DNA of 64,000 nucleotides from Impatiens glandulifera (lineage: Eukaryota; Streptophyta; Magnoliopsida; Ericales; Balsaminaceae): assembly GCF_907164915.1 (NCBI RefSeq), contig NC_061862.1, positions 33,915,522-33,979,521 on the forward strand, written 5' to 3'. The translations under genes and the position numbers were made by a program. This document shows, in pieces, positions 41,741 through 53,688 of this stretch (its first letter is position 1; the number at the start of each line of letters is the position of its first letter). The notes below the pieces were generated by a model that was not told where the DNA came from, searched no databases, and saw nothing but the letters and a program-made list of their open reading frames with translations.

Positions 41741-42553
41741 CTGAGCAAATTATAGGTGACCCCTCAGAACCTGTTCGAACTAGGAGTCAACTTCTGGAAG
41801 GATATTTTAACTCTGCTTTCATATCCCAGATTGAACCGAAAAGAATAGATGAAGCATTGTCAGATCCGGATTGGATCTTGGGAATGCAAGAAGAGCTGAA
41901 CCAGTTCGAGAGTAGTAAAGTCTGGTACCTAGTTCCCAGACCGAAAGACCAATCGGTCATAGGAACAAGATGGGTATTCAGAAACAAACTCAATGAGGAC
42001 GGTTTGGTCACGAGGAACAAAGCCAGATTAGCGGCTCAAGGTTACAAACAGGAAGAAGGCATTGACTTTGAAGAGTCATTTGCCCCTGTAGCCAGAATTG
42101 AAGCCATTAGGATTTTTCTTGCTTTTGCAGCTTTCAAAAACTTTAAGGTTTTTTAAATGGATGTTAAGAGTGCATTCTTGAACGGTGACCTACGTGAAGA
42201 GGTATACGTTGAACAACCACCTGGTTTTAAGAATGCTGCATTTCCAAACCATGTATACCGGCTGAACAAAGCTTTATACAGTCTAAAGCAAGCACCTAGA
42301 GCCTGGTATGATACACTAACCGCATTTCTGCTAGAACATGATTTCACCATCGGTTCAGTGGATAAGACATTGTTCAAATTTGAAAAGAAGGAACATATCC
42401 TACTTGTTCAAATCTATGTAGATGATATCATTTTTGGCTCAACCGATCCTAAATTATGTGATAAGTTCTCAAAAATGATGACTGACAAGTTTGAAATGAG
42501 TATGATGGGAGAGTTAAGTTTCTTCCTAGGTCTTCAGGTTAAACAACTCAAGG
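41739..42553 (+). pseudogene. Element C reverse transcriptase segment, inverted
   Basis: RT is read on the plus strand although all other coding parts of C are on the minus strand. Landmarks: [60 protein letters not shown], and [15 protein letters not shown]. One TAA at 42,154-42,156 replaces the Gln before MDVKSAF. The reading stops at [10 protein letters not shown], where it meets the end of the integrase linker read from the other side. Joining the minus-strand linker end (LRRNSKHP) to the plus-strand start (TEQIIG) restores the normal order, so this is a simple inversion plus deletion. Confidence 0.92.
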
Positions 42554-44191
42554 ATGTTTACTGTTTCTTCTGAGATTCAGTTCAGGAGTGTCTACCAAAT
42601 TACCGTTTATTTGATCAAGGCTAGACATGTCGGTAGGCTGAACGAAAATGTCAGACCGACCGACTCCCTCGGATTGGACCGAAGTGTCAGCTTCCTGTTG
42701 TGGAACAGCTTGATCCGGCTGGGTGTCAATATTACCCATTTGATCATGGACAAACCGCCTGAAGACCGGAGCCTCATATTCACTATCAGAATGAATATCG
42801 TTATTTTCCAATCTGTTGTGTAGATCAAAGCATGAAGCAGTATTGCTTTTAACCGATTCATCGAAAACAACGTGAATTGTTTCCTCCATGGTTGCAGTTC
42901 TATTATTGTATACTCTATATGCTTTACTTACTGCTGAGTATCCTAGCATGATTCCGGTATCGGTTTTTGCATCAAAAGCGGTGAGTGGGGTTTTACCATT
43001 TATATGAATATAACATTTACAACCGAAAATCCTGAGGTATTTGAGTTTGGGAACTCTGTTAAAATAAACCTCATACGGTGTTTTGTTGTGAAATCTGTTT
43101 ATTAAAGAGCGGTTTTGTGTATAGCATGCAGTGTTGATAGCCTCAGCCCAAAATTTCTGAGCAATGCCGGAATCGGCTATCATGGACCTTGCGGCTTCCT
43201 TGAGAGTCTGGTCTCTTCTCTCGGCCAGGCCATTTTGTTGAGGAGTCCTAGCACTAGACAACTCGTGTCTAATGCCGGATTCGTCAAGGTATGCAGTTAA
43301 TGTGCTATTGGTAAATTCGGTACCTCTATCGCTTCGAATGCTGTTAATGCGAGTTGATTTCTCATTTTGCAAACGCTTAAGAAGTGTGATCAGGTTTGAT
43401 ACAGTTTCACGTTTAGATGGTAGAAATATTACCCATGTATATCTAGAATAATCATTAATAACTACCATGGTGTAGAGCATACCTCCTAGGCTGATGACCT
43501 GAATTGGTCCAAATAAATCCATATGAAGGAGGTCTAAGCATCGGCTAGATTGAATGTTTCCTTTACTTTTAAAAGATGACCTAGTTTGTTTACCCATTTG
43601 GCATGCTGAACAAACCTTATCCTAGTTAAATACTATATCACGAATACCTTCAACTAGCTTTTTACCGCGAATGTAGTTTAAGGTTTTCATGTTTAGATGG
43701 TTGAGTCTCTTATGCCACAGCCAGGTTTGATCAGTCTTAGCTATCATGCATATAGGATATTCTACTCCATTTTTCCAGTCTACCTTGTAAATGTTACCTA
43801 TCCTATTTCCGGTTAGTAGTACGATGCCTTGAGAATTCTTAACTAAGCATGCATGTTTAAGGAATTCTACCGTGTATCCAGAGTCACACATCTGACTAAT
43901 GCTAAGTAGATTAAAACTTAGGTTTTCAACTAAAAGTACATTATCAATAGTTAGGTTACCATGGACAATCTTACCCTTGCCCACAGTTTTACCTTTTGAG
44001 TTGTCACCGAAGGTGATTAGAGCACCGGTTGCTGTTCTGATATCGGTTAACAAATTGCTGTTTCCGGTCATGTGCCTGGAGCAACCGCTGTCCGAGAACC
44101 ATTCGGAGTTTCCTAGCCGTTTCTTTGGATCCTGCAAAATGTACATATTTACAACTGTTTGGTACCCACATTTACTTGGGTCCACATGCAA
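42548..44191 (-). pseudogene. Element C protease end and integrase
   Basis: 44,191-43,622 has the protease active site (WFSDSGCSRHMTGNS) and FNLLSISQMCDSGYTV, then WLWHKRLNHLNMKTLNYIRG of the integrase zinc domain. A stop near 43,622 separates it from 43,597-42,548, which carries LLHMDLFGPIQVISLGGM, MVVINDYSRYTWVIF, NSIRSDRGTEFTNS and ARTPQQNGLAERRDQTLKEA. The tail is an acidic linker up to the inversion joint. Nearly intact, but without RT behind it. Confidence 0.92.
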
Positions 44192-46009
44192 TTAGTCCCT
44201 TAGGTATCCAAACCTTGATGAACCGGACAGTTTTCTTTGCTAGGGTTTTAACTGTCCTTTTGACACTTGGTCTCGTGTATTTCGGTTTTTCTTCAAATGT
44301 CCTAAATGGTGATGGTCTTTGGTTCGGTGATCTATGGTTTGACCTACGCGGTTCAGGGAAGTTTTTCTTATATCTGAGGATTTCGGCTTTTCTTTTCTCA
44401 GGGTCAAGCCATGAATCGGTTGGACCAACATAATCGTATTTTAGCTTCTCTTCCCTATAATATGCGGTCTCCTCTTCTTCAGCTGTATAGGTGCTCTTAA
44501 GAAATTTTATAAAGGGAAGGTTTCCTTTTGTAAGCCTTGCTTTCTCTATGGGTTTTCGGTCTTTAGAGCTATTCCCTGTGTATCCAAGGCCACGCTTACA
44601 ACGAGGATGCCTATAGTGTTTATTCATATTCTTTACTATATCGTTAGATCTCTTATAGGCGGCCATCTTATATTGAAGTCTGGCATTTTTTTCCTTGGTT
44701 AGTTCTCTAGTCGGTTCACTAGGTTGTTCGGTTTTAAGATCTAACTCGCTTTCTAAGGTGTGGGTATCATCAGGTTGTATGACTTCCGGTTCAGTTATGA
44801 TAAGTACCTCTAGTTCTGTTGGAATAGGTACTATGGGATCGGTTCTAATGTTGAGATGCTTAGGTAGCATGGTTAGTAGATTCTTATATTCTTCTACCAT
44901 GTCATTCAATGCATTGTATAATTCATCTTTAGAAAATTCTTCACAAGGAGAGTCAAATACCTGTTCCTCATTTGCCATGAGACATGTGAGTTCATCGTCA
45001 CTGTCACTGTGAGCCCATAGACTTCCTTCAACGTCGGCTATCAGTGCTTTCGGTACTTCACTTCCTTCACCGGTTTGTTGATAATTGTTTCTGTCATTTT
45101 GATAGTCCGGTTTCTGGGTATCCCTCCTTGGTTTCCTGCATTCCCACTTAAAGTGTCCTAAACAGTTACAGTTGTAGCATCTTACATTGGATTTGTCACC
45201 GTAGTAGTTGTTGGTCGGTTGGCTCCTTTTCATGAACCTTCCAAATTTCTGTGCAAGCATTGCCATGGCATCTTCAGTGAACTGTTCGGCGGTTCTGATC
45301 GGTACGGGTGCAGGAACCGGTATCGGTGCAGGTGCAGGAGTAGGTGCAGCCGGTTTTGTAGATGTGATGAGTGTGCTCTGGTTGACGTTGAGGCCGAGAC
45401 TTCCTCTTCAGTTCTAGATCTCATTTCGAACTCATAAGCCTTAAGATCTTCGAATACATCGTATAGTTTCATCTTACGTAGGCTCTTTGATTCCCTCATT
45501 ACCATTGTCTTTATGTCCCAAGCACTTGGAAGAGATCTCAAAGCTTTTATAACTACCTCTTTGTTCTCATACTTCTTGCCCAGAGTTGCTAGTTCATCTA
45601 ACACACCAGTGAACCGGTCACTGTATTCCTTCATAGTTTCTCCTGGTTTCATTTTGATGCTCTCAAACTTCTGCGTGGCCATCATTACTTTGTTCTCCCT
45701 TGTTCTTTCATTTCCTTCAAAGATCTGGATAACCGTGTTCCATGTCTCCTTCGCGGTTTTGCAATCTCTGATCTTGCAGTATGTGTTTCTGTCCACGCTG
45801 TTGGAGATCCGGTTTCTTGCATGGTTGTCCAGATTGTTTCTTCTCCTATCTTCAGCCGTCCATTCCTTTCTATCTTTATCAATAAATATCGGTCCTTCGG
45901 TTAGAATGAACTCCATTTCGTCATCCAAGGTGACTAAGTGCAGGTGCATACGTGCCTTCCAGTTGGCAAAGTCATCACCTTCTAGCATTGGAGGCCTATC
46001 TTGATACAT
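44172..46009 (-). pseudogene. Element C gag
   Basis: MYQDRPPMLEGDDFANWKAR at 46,009 begins a UBN2-type copia gag (WNTVIQIFEGNERTRENKVM, ETMKEYSDRFTGVLDEL, LRSLPSAWDIKTMVMRE). A frameshift lies in a Pro/Ala-rich linker near 45,370. The second part (45,266-44,172) has the knuckle RCYNCNCLGHFKWECRKPRR and an acidic linker leading to protease. Confidence 0.9.
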
Positions 46010-46034
46010 GCTTGCTTGAGTATTGAAACTAACT

Positions 46035-46046
46035 GCTCTGATACCA
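46035..46046 (-). promoter_or_regulatory. Primer binding site of element C
   Basis: Minus strand tggtatcagagc, two bases inside the LTR. Confidence 0.92.
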
Positions 46047-46048
46047 AT

Positions 46049-47381
46049 TGTTAGGATCTAGATCGCCGCTGGTGAACCGGGGGTTGGACCGGTTAGCGGT
46101 TCACACTCGAAGGGTGGTGGTTAATCCGGTTAGAGATTAACACCGGGGTTTCAATACTACACAACCTGTCACAAACCCTTGAACTAAGTTCAAGCGCGGA
46201 AGAGGTTTGTTTTCAGATTGAAGCGGCACGCTGGTTTGATAGACAAGGGCGGTTTCGGATGATGGAGATTTGGAAATGGTGGGTCGGTTTTGGTAATCTG
46301 GATATTCGGTATGGTTAGTATAGAGTCGGTTTGGAGCGGTGTGGTTAAGTTAGTCGGTTAGATAATGAAGCCGGCAGAAAGTAAATAACAAGACAGATTT
46401 TATGGATGTTCGGAGATAAAACTCCTACGTCACCCCTTCCTCTCGAAACCGCGAGAAGGATATTCACTAAGGAATACAAGTACAGGCCGATCGAGACTTA
46501 TTTCCTGCTCGATAACACTCTTACAATTTACACCGAAATTGTAAAACACACTTTAACTTTCAACACTTAGGCTTTTCTAAAACAGCACACTCTTATCACT
46601 TGTAGTAAATGCTCTTAGCGCTATCTCAATATCACACTGTTGTCCCTTGATGTCCCACTTAAGTCACTGCATTTACTCTTCTTCAGCTACCCCTTTTATA
46701 GGTGAAATATGCCAACGGTCATATTTCACTGCCTTGAATCTGATTGGCTGATCAGAGGTGCAGTGATTCAGTGTTTCAGAGGTTCAGACCTGCGGTCGTT
46801 TCCTCAGACCTGATGGTCAACCTCAGACCTGGTGTTCTGTCTCAGACCTGGCGGTCTGTTCTTCCGGTGTGTAAGACAAACCTGCCGAATTTGTCTTTTA
46901 CTTGATGTAGGCACTGTCTGTTGGACAGTTGTCTATACTTGGAAGATTTCCTTTCTAGCTTATCCTGAAGTGGAAAGATCCGGTAGTACTGTCTTCTGCA
47001 GCCTACAGTCTTTCCTCAGACTTGCATGAATATGGAAGTGTTCAGTCTGTTCCTTCGGTATCGTTCTCAACAGATACCCGAATTATCTTCTTGTACTGGT
47101 CGGTCATTTGACTTGGCCGAAGGGCTTTTGGTATGAGTGATGTAACCGGACTTCTTCCGGTTATTCCTCTCTTGTGGATGATCGGCTGTTTGATGATTCC
47201 GGTTTTAAGCTTTGGCCGATCTTTTCTTTGTGCGGTCACGTTCCGAATATTCTTGATCAGTTTAGTAGCTTGACCGATTGGTTTTCTTTAGTCGATTCTT
47301 TCATCCGGTCCGGTTCCTTGTTCCTGCATGGGAAGTTTATTTAAGTTAGGTTTATTTGAACCGGTCTGAATTTATCTAACA
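46049..47381 (-). repeat. Element C LTR, right (5' in element sense)
   Basis: Same length and ends as the left copy. TATA-like box at 46,689-46,703 on the minus strand. Confidence 0.96.
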
Positions 47382-47389
47382 GTATATAA

Positions 47390-47850
47390 TTCGTTTACCA
47401 CACTATTGAACCGATCACTAAATTCCTTCATGTTTTCTCTTGGCTTCATTCTGTTGTTCTCATACTTCTAAGTTGCCACCATAATCTTATTTTCCTTTGT
47501 CCTTTCGTTTCCCTAATGGAGTTGAAAGATAGTTTCACACCTTCCTTTGCACTTTGACAATCTCTGACTTTACCGAAAGTGTTATTGTCCAGAGATTTGA
47601 AAATGTGTCTCTTGCAATGGTTGTCTAGGTTGGTTCTTCTTTTATCTTCAGCCGTCCATGCACCGTTCTCCTTCTCAATCTTTATCGGACCTTCTTTCAG
47701 GATGGAGCTCATTTCATCATCCATCGTGATCAGATATAGATACATCTGAACCTTCAAGTCGACAAACGCCTCACTATTTAGCATCGGGGGTCTTTCATTG
47801 TGAGTCATGTTTGCCAGTGTTTCCGGTTGCTTGAGTGTTAAGATCCTCAC
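47390..47850 (-). pseudogene. Element A gag, N-terminal part
   Basis: From 47,850 the frame reads MRILTLKQPETLANMTHNER, then the UBN2 gag landmarks EDKRRTNLDNHCKRHIFKSL and GKVRDCQSAKE. A frameshift follows near 47,530, and element C cuts the gene at 47,387. The rest of gag is at 39,845 and below. Confidence 0.85.
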
Positions 47851-47860
47851 TCTAATACCA
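47849..47860 (-). promoter_or_regulatory. Decayed primer binding site of element A
   Basis: Minus strand tggtattagagt, two transitions from the standard tggtatcagagc. Confidence 0.8.
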
Positions 47861-47862
47861 CT

Positions 47863-48764
47863 TATTAGGATCGGGATCGCTGATAGGGGACCGGGGTCCG
47901 GCTAATGGTAATCGCTTACAACAACACACACACCAATTGGCACTACGCAGGTTGTCACAGACTCTTCAACCGAGTTCAATGGAGGAAATGTTTATTTCAA
48001 CCTGAAGCGGCCACACACGATTCGGTTAAGAGAAGTTAGTATGGAGAGATCGGTTTAGGTGAAGTGAATTCGGTTCGGTTGTAATGGAGGAAAACATGTT
48101 CGGTTAGTTTAATGACAGAAAGTAAATGAAGAACACAGAACACGGATTTTTATGGATGTTCGGAGCAAACTCTCCTACATCTCACTCCTTCTTGTCAAAC
48201 ATTGAGAAGGATATTCACTAATGGAATATTCAACAATACAATACGATCTAGTCTTATTTACTGCTCGTCGTTCACTTTACAACACTCACGCAGTGATGTA
48301 TACACTTTTACAACAGAATGTTTAATGTTTACAACTGTTTCACTTTGATCAAGAGAGCTGTATAAATTCAGATGCTTTTTCAGATTTGATCAGGTGAGAA
48401 ACCAGATTGTTCACATGTATGTTTCTTCAATGCTTTGGCTTCCCTTTATATGAGAAATATGAAAACGATCATATTTCTCTCTCTTGATTTTATTGGTCAT
48501 AGGTAGCCGAACCGGTCAGAGTAGGTAGTTTTACTTTTTGTACACATGGCAGCCATGCATGGGGCGACCGCCTGCATCGTGAAGATTTCTTGTGAGCTTG
48601 GATAAAATCTGCAATCATTAGATTGCTGCATGCTTTATCTCAGAACCTTCTTTTGTATATTCCCAAGATATATTCATTACATCATCTTCAGATTATTCAT
48701 CACTTTGAATAATCTTCCCATTGGCTTTATAATTTTCAATGCGTTGAACAAGCCGAATATTATC
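47863..48764 (-). repeat. Element A LTR, right copy, first part
   Basis: Starts tattaggatcgggatcgct (TG changed to TA). It follows the left LTR to the point where element B enters; the last five bases ttatc are B's target duplication. It lacks 37 bp present in the left copy. Confidence 0.9.
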
Positions 48765-50076
48765 TGTTAGGATCGGGGACGCCCTTGGAGGACCGGGGTG
48801 TTTCCAGTTTCTGGAAGGGTGGCCTCTTACAACACACACAACACTTTGGTGATAGTCCGGTTAGAGACTATAACCGTTCTCAGAACTTCGCAAACTGTCA
48901 AAGACTCTTGAACCGGGTTCAAGGGCGGAAATGTCTGTTTCAGCCTGAAGCAACGTATGCGACTTAGATGATGTTTCAGAAGGAGTTTGTTTTAGAGATA
49001 TGAGTGGACCGGTTTACGGAGTAAGATTGATTTTGGTTAGGTTAAGTGAGTAAGCAACAAAATGAAGGAAATGACACGAGACAAGATTTTTTATGGATGT
49101 TCGGAGCAAACCCTCCTACGTAACCCCTTCTTCTCAGGTTATGAGAAGGATCTCCACTAATTTTCAAAGTTACAACAATTACACTGTCGGTCGAGCTCAA
49201 CTCGCTACTCGCCGGTTACACCAACTCACTCTTGATGTAATACACAACACAATACAAACACACACAAACAAAGCTTTCGGTTTATGACACACCGGTTTTG
49301 GATCATAAGATTTTATCTCTCTAAGATTTTTGTAACTTATAGCTTGCTTTCGTATATGTTCGTGTTCGTTTTGATGCCATTAATGAGGTCGCTTCATATT
49401 CCTTTTATAGTAGATGAGATCCCAACGGTCACTTTCTTCTCTCACCGTGGGATTGGTTGATCCAGCATCACACCGATGAAGGAAGGTTACTTGCACGTTT
49501 CACCTTCCTCAACACTTGGCAAGCATGCAAGGATTCCTCAGGAAAATGTGACGTTGCCGGTTTGCAGATTCGGACACGTGTTAGGCATGCACCTTCCGGT
49601 TGTCAACATCGGATCAGTAAATCATCATTGCTTTCCTCGCATGCTTCCGATCGGATCTTATCTTCTTTTATCCCTTCGAGACACGTCTATTTCGTCATCA
49701 TACGTCATCTCTGTATATTGTAGTGGCCGGTTTGTTTCGTACATAATATAGTCCGGCTGGAATGTGAACTTTGTCTTTGTTGGCCGGTCTCTTGAGAGAG
49801 TAAAAATCGGTTCCTCTGATCTTGACTTGATCACTTGGAACTGATTTTCTTTGAAGTGTTTCAGCAACCGGTTCATGAGGCTCCAGTCGGTTTACACGAT
49901 TTGGTCTGTTCCTACACATATAAGTTAACAATTGTTTAGTTTTTCTAGCCGCTTCCAAAAATTAACTTTACTTAATTTTTCTTATCAATTTCTCCCTTTT
50001 TGATTATTTAGAATAAATATTCAAAACTTGTAATGTATGGCCGGTTTGAAAATTAACTTACTTAATTTTCTTATCA
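48765..50076 (-). repeat. Element B LTR, left (3' in element sense)
   Basis: Starts tgttaggatcggggacgcc and ends acttaattttcttatca. Its last 90 bp duplicate the preceding 90 bp, including a polypurine-tract-like segment at 49,988-50,001. TATA-like ctataaaagg on the minus strand at 49,401-49,410. Confidence 0.94.
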
Positions 50077-50310
50077 ATTTCTCCCTTTTTGATTATTTAG
50101 AATAAATATTCAAAACTTGTAATGTATGACCGGTTTGAAAAATCTGTTTTAGCAATATCTCCCTTTTGAGTATTTTTAAGAAAATTTTCAAAAACATGTG
50201 TTTGAGTTTTTCAAAAGATATGTAAATACTGATAAATTCAAAACATAATAAAACAACTGAGTTCTGAAACCAAGTAAAACATAAATTGTTCTTAAGGAAA
50301 GAGAAGTAAA

Positions 50311-51984
50311 CTAAGGCTTGGATGGTCCCCCCTTTTCAAGTTCTTTTTCCAGTCGCCTTAGTTCTTCCGCTTCCCTTGCCTTCCATTCCCTGGATCTTCT
50401 TGCAGCGTCAATTTGCAATCCGGCCCACACACTTGAGATGCTGGGAGTTCTTTTGCCGAATCCAAAACCGGTACAAACTGGTTTTGATGGTCGAGGCGTT
50501 TGAGCAACAGTCGGTCTAGAGCTTGGGGTTGCGGTTGAACTTTCGATTGTCCTCTTTTTACGCCGGTTGAGTTCTTCGATGTCCTCTTCTTCTTCTTCAT
50601 CAAGAGGTTGCACGTTCAGCCCGACTGGTTCGATCACTCTTTGACTGTTTTGTTCTGCCCGCTTCATCACCTCTGCAACCGCTTTCCTCTTGTTTTTATT
50701 CCTTGTCTTCATAGCGTGTGAGGGTTGAGCCGGTATGGGTTCATGAATAGCTGCATGTTTTTCCTCATTACACTTCTGGGCAAGCTCATGATCTTTGTCT
50801 TCAAGTTCCTTTCTTGACTGTTCCCTTTCCCTTTCTTCGTCTTGTAGTTTCTTTGCGGTTTCGGCGTCAGAATTGATTTGCTCTTGAGTTTTGCTTACTT
50901 GGAGTTTGGACAACTCCCCAATTTGAACAGCCATGACCTGCAGCATATCGACTAAGGGAGCGGTTGCGGTCTGAATGGATTCTGCGATCAAAGATTTGAC
51001 GGAGGCTTGCACAGCTTCATCTATCATGGATCTGATTGAGGTTTGAACGGTGTTGACCATTTCGGTTTGAACGGATTCCCGGATAGTATTCGACAGGTTG
51101 GCTTCAGCCGTTGCAATCTTCTCATTGGTTGTGATGCTGTAGTTCCCAAGGCACGACTCAAGAGTTTCGATCACCACCTGCTTTAACTGCTCAAGTTCCG
51201 GAGCCTTATCATTTTGAGGAGGATCTCGTCCCCGGTATTCTGCTGTCCTAGACTTCGTTCTGGAAGACTTCGGCTTAACTGCTTTGTCGGTCTTCTCACT
51301 CATTGACTCGGAGTTGAGAATGTTGTTGGGTGGGAACGGTTCACCTTCACCAAGTTCTATCTTAAGGAACTTGAGAATTTTTACTATCTACATTGCGAAG
51401 GCCTGAACCCGGCCATCCTTCTATATCACCATTTCACAGAATTCTTCGAAGATGACAGCTCCCCAATCTATCTTGTCACCGCGGACAATAGCCATCATCA
51501 TCTTAAGTTTAAGTTTGGTCAGGTTATCGAAGTTACCTCCTCTACCCTGAATCGAACGAGAGATGATGTTTAGCAACCACCTGAACTCCGGTTTCAGTTT
51601 GTTCTTCCGGCTCGAGTGAATCACCAGTTCCTGATCTTTAACTGATATCACCAACCGGACCGCATTAGAATCTGCATCGGTTAGGTCGATCTTGAAGTCC
51701 AAGCCGGTGTTAGGCAAGCCGAGAGCTTCAGAGAACAGCTCCTCCGTGATAAGAACTTATTTGCCGTTGACGGTGGCAGAGACATTCCTCTTCGTCAAAG
51801 TCGTCGTCGCCAGAAACTCCATAACCGTCGTCGGATACACGACGAACGGACCAGACAAGAACGCCTCCAACCCCGAATCTCTTAGAGATTGAAGCACAGC
51901 CTTGTGTTTATCCCCAGCGTTTTCGTCAATGTCGTTGAAATCGACCTGCAACATCCATTGAAAGGGTGCTTTACCTAGAGCCAT
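50311..51984 (-). pseudogene. Element B accessory ORF3 with coiled-coil, basic tail
   Basis: One frame of about 558 codons runs from ATG 51,984 to the stop at 50,311, with TAA/TAG interruptions at about 51,757, 51,421 and 51,390. The first 190 residues are the accessory domain (MLQVDFNDIDEN, LRDSGLEAFLSGPFVVYP, EFRWLLNIISRSIQG, MMMAIVRGDKIDWGAVIFEE). From 51,303 a basic stretch (KPKSSRTKSRT) leads to a long coiled coil (51,220-50,800; heptad-like IRESVQTEMVNTVQTSIRSM) and an NLS-like KTRNKNKRKAVAEVMKR. An acidic run DEEEEEDIEEL and a charged C-terminal helix finish it. It probably was a single nuclear, self-associating protein. Function unknown. Confidence 0.8.
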
Positions 51985-52099
51985 GGAATATTTTGTGAAG
52001 AAAAGACGACGAACAGCGATGATCGGAAGTTAGAAAGCCTTTGAAGATTTGAGAGTTTTAGAAAGAGAAAGCGTATGTAGCGAATGAACTGATTTGAAC

Positions 52100-52108
52100 T
52101 TATATAGA
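52100..52108 (-). promoter_or_regulatory. TATA box upstream of B ORF3
   Basis: Minus strand cctctatataagttc, about 118 bp before ATG 51,984. Confidence 0.65.
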
Positions 52109-52152
52109 GGGTGGTTCTGAACGGTTGGAAGACGAACCGTCACTTGATAGTG

Positions 52153-52258
52153 TTTTGGCGCGAATTTTCCCTCCAAAAATTACTGCAGTAACTTTCGGCG
52201 GTAAATGCGGAGAAAACAATGGGCGGTAAATTTTTGTGCGGTAAACCGTGGGAGGTAA
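52153..52258 (-). promoter_or_regulatory. E2F-like site and reiterated GCGGTAAA motifs upstream of B ORF3
   Basis: ttttggcgcgaatttt (52,153-52,168) fits the E2F/DP consensus TTTSSCGC in both directions. Upstream of it, ggcggtaaat, gggcggtaaa, gtgcggtaaa and a degenerate gggaggtaag are spaced over 60 bp. Element A has the same block at 32,648-32,755, with its E2F-like core decayed. Confidence 0.5.
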
Positions 52259-52494
52259 GTTTTTCAAACTTTTCATTTTGCTTGAGATTCCGGTTTACTA
52301 GAAGCGTTGTTAACCGGAAGTTTCGTTTAACGTGGAGTCTTATGTTTATTGATTTCGAAACCGGAAAGAGAGATATGGAAAGAAAAACCGGAGACTTTTT
52401 AAATTTGATAATTTTTATAAATGAGTCTGAAATATTTAAGCGGTTTTCGGTCGTACAGCAAAATGACCAAAAACCGGAAAGAAATACAAATAAC

Positions 52495-53255
52495 TTAGTT
52501 TAGATCGACCCAATCCCCTTCTATCATTTTGTCGAACCACTTGGTCACGGTATTGTCGGGTGTTCGTTCCTCAATCCTCGATATCCATCTATCTAGCATG
52601 GATAGAGATATAGTGTTGGCCGGTCCGACTAGAACACCGGGTCCAAGGTTGCGGCGCTGAGCCTTCAGAAATCGAGTGACTTGGGGAGCGAAACAGGTCC
52701 TTCCCCTTGAAGCGGTTATGAGCAGCTTCAAGTTGTTGAAGAGGTAGGTTGCCCAGTTGATTGATGAGTTGCGGATGATGACTATCATGATGTCGAAAGT
52801 CTCCCGGTTGTAGTTCTGGTTTGGCATTCGGCCCATGATAGACCGCTGAACCAAGTTGTGAAAGACTTGGTAGTGAGGAGCCAATCTTTCTTTCTTCCCG
52901 TGGTCTTTGACCGGTATGATGGAAGATGAGAAGATATGGGTGAAGTCTTCTTTAGCCGAAAGAATGGCGTTGGAAAGTCAGAGAAACCTTCGGTTGGAAG
53001 GTGGAAAAAGGCGGCAAATTGATCTTCGATATGCCGAAGAAATTGTCCGTCAATGATGGTCCGGATGCTACCATCGTCTAGAATATACCCATTGTTGAAA
53101 AACTCGCATACTTCCTCTACGAGGATGGTGTTTGAGCCTTCAAGGAATCCCTGAAGCCCCGATTCTATGATCGGTTGGAAAATGTAGTCCTGATACCGAC
53201 TGTCTTTTACGTCTTCGAAGTTGACGATGAGAGTATTTCTCAGTTCAGCAGACAT
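52495..53255 (-). pseudogene. Element B accessory ORF2, one frameshift
   Basis: ATG 53,255 opens MSAELRNTLIVNFEDVKD, then IIESGLQGFLEGSNTILVEE and FFHLPTEGFSDF. A single shift near 52,975 moves the reading to the frame that ends at 52,495, which contains YQVFHNLVQRSIMGRM, IMIVIIRNSSINWATYLFNN, a CFAPQVTRF motif and a tail SMLDRWISRIEE. Restored length is about 253 residues, close to ORF1. The protein shares both halves of its architecture with ORF1 and ORF3. No signal peptide or membrane segment was seen. Confidence 0.82.
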
Positions 53256-53366
53256 TCGTTGAGGAAGAGTGAAAATGAGAAATCGACAGGAGTTCTTTTT
53301 GAATTCTCAGGCTTTTTAGAGAGAAGGATGAAGGAGGCGTGTTTTTGAAGATGCAGGATTGAGTCC

Positions 53367-53375
53367 CTTTTTATA
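53367..53375 (-). promoter_or_regulatory. TATA box upstream of B ORF2
   Basis: Minus strand gctataaaaaggg, about 115 bp before ATG 53,255. Confidence 0.65.
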
Positions 53376-53688
53376 GCTTGAGCGGTTGGATGCATTAAAT
53401 GAGAATATTTTGAAAAATCAGACCGTTTATGTCTGGTCATAAATGTTTTGTAAATTTTCAAGAGGATAAAGGCATGTCTAGTCAAAACGGATCAGTCATG
53501 CTTCTTGGAAAGTGGAGATTTCTGTTTTCAAGAGTGATTCGATTCGATTTGATACGGCGCATTAAATGTTGATCATTTATGATTTTTTAGACTTAAATGG
53601 AAGGAAATGATCTTTATTAATTCATGGTACAAAACCGGTAGTACAACAAAATTACCGGTTTTGGGAAAGAAAAAGAAAGATAGATAGG

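Larger units (their letters stand above)
39846..47381 (-). mobile_element. Copia element C, 7.5 kb, rearranged, inserted in the gag of element A
   Basis: Two LTRs of 1333 bp each (39,846-41,178 and 46,049-47,381) are flanked by the duplication gtata (39,841-39,845 and 47,382-47,386). The LTRs differ at fewer than twenty positions by eye, so C is probably the youngest of the three copia insertions. Interior on the minus strand: gag, protease, integrase, then an RT segment in the opposite orientation, then only the last part of an accessory ORF. RNase H and the rest of the accessory region are absent, so C is non-autonomous. Confidence 0.95.

Noticed and set aside
44125..45437. Plus-strand ORFs opposite the gag of elements B and C
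   Set aside because: They are antisense readings of gag-protease linkers with biased composition.
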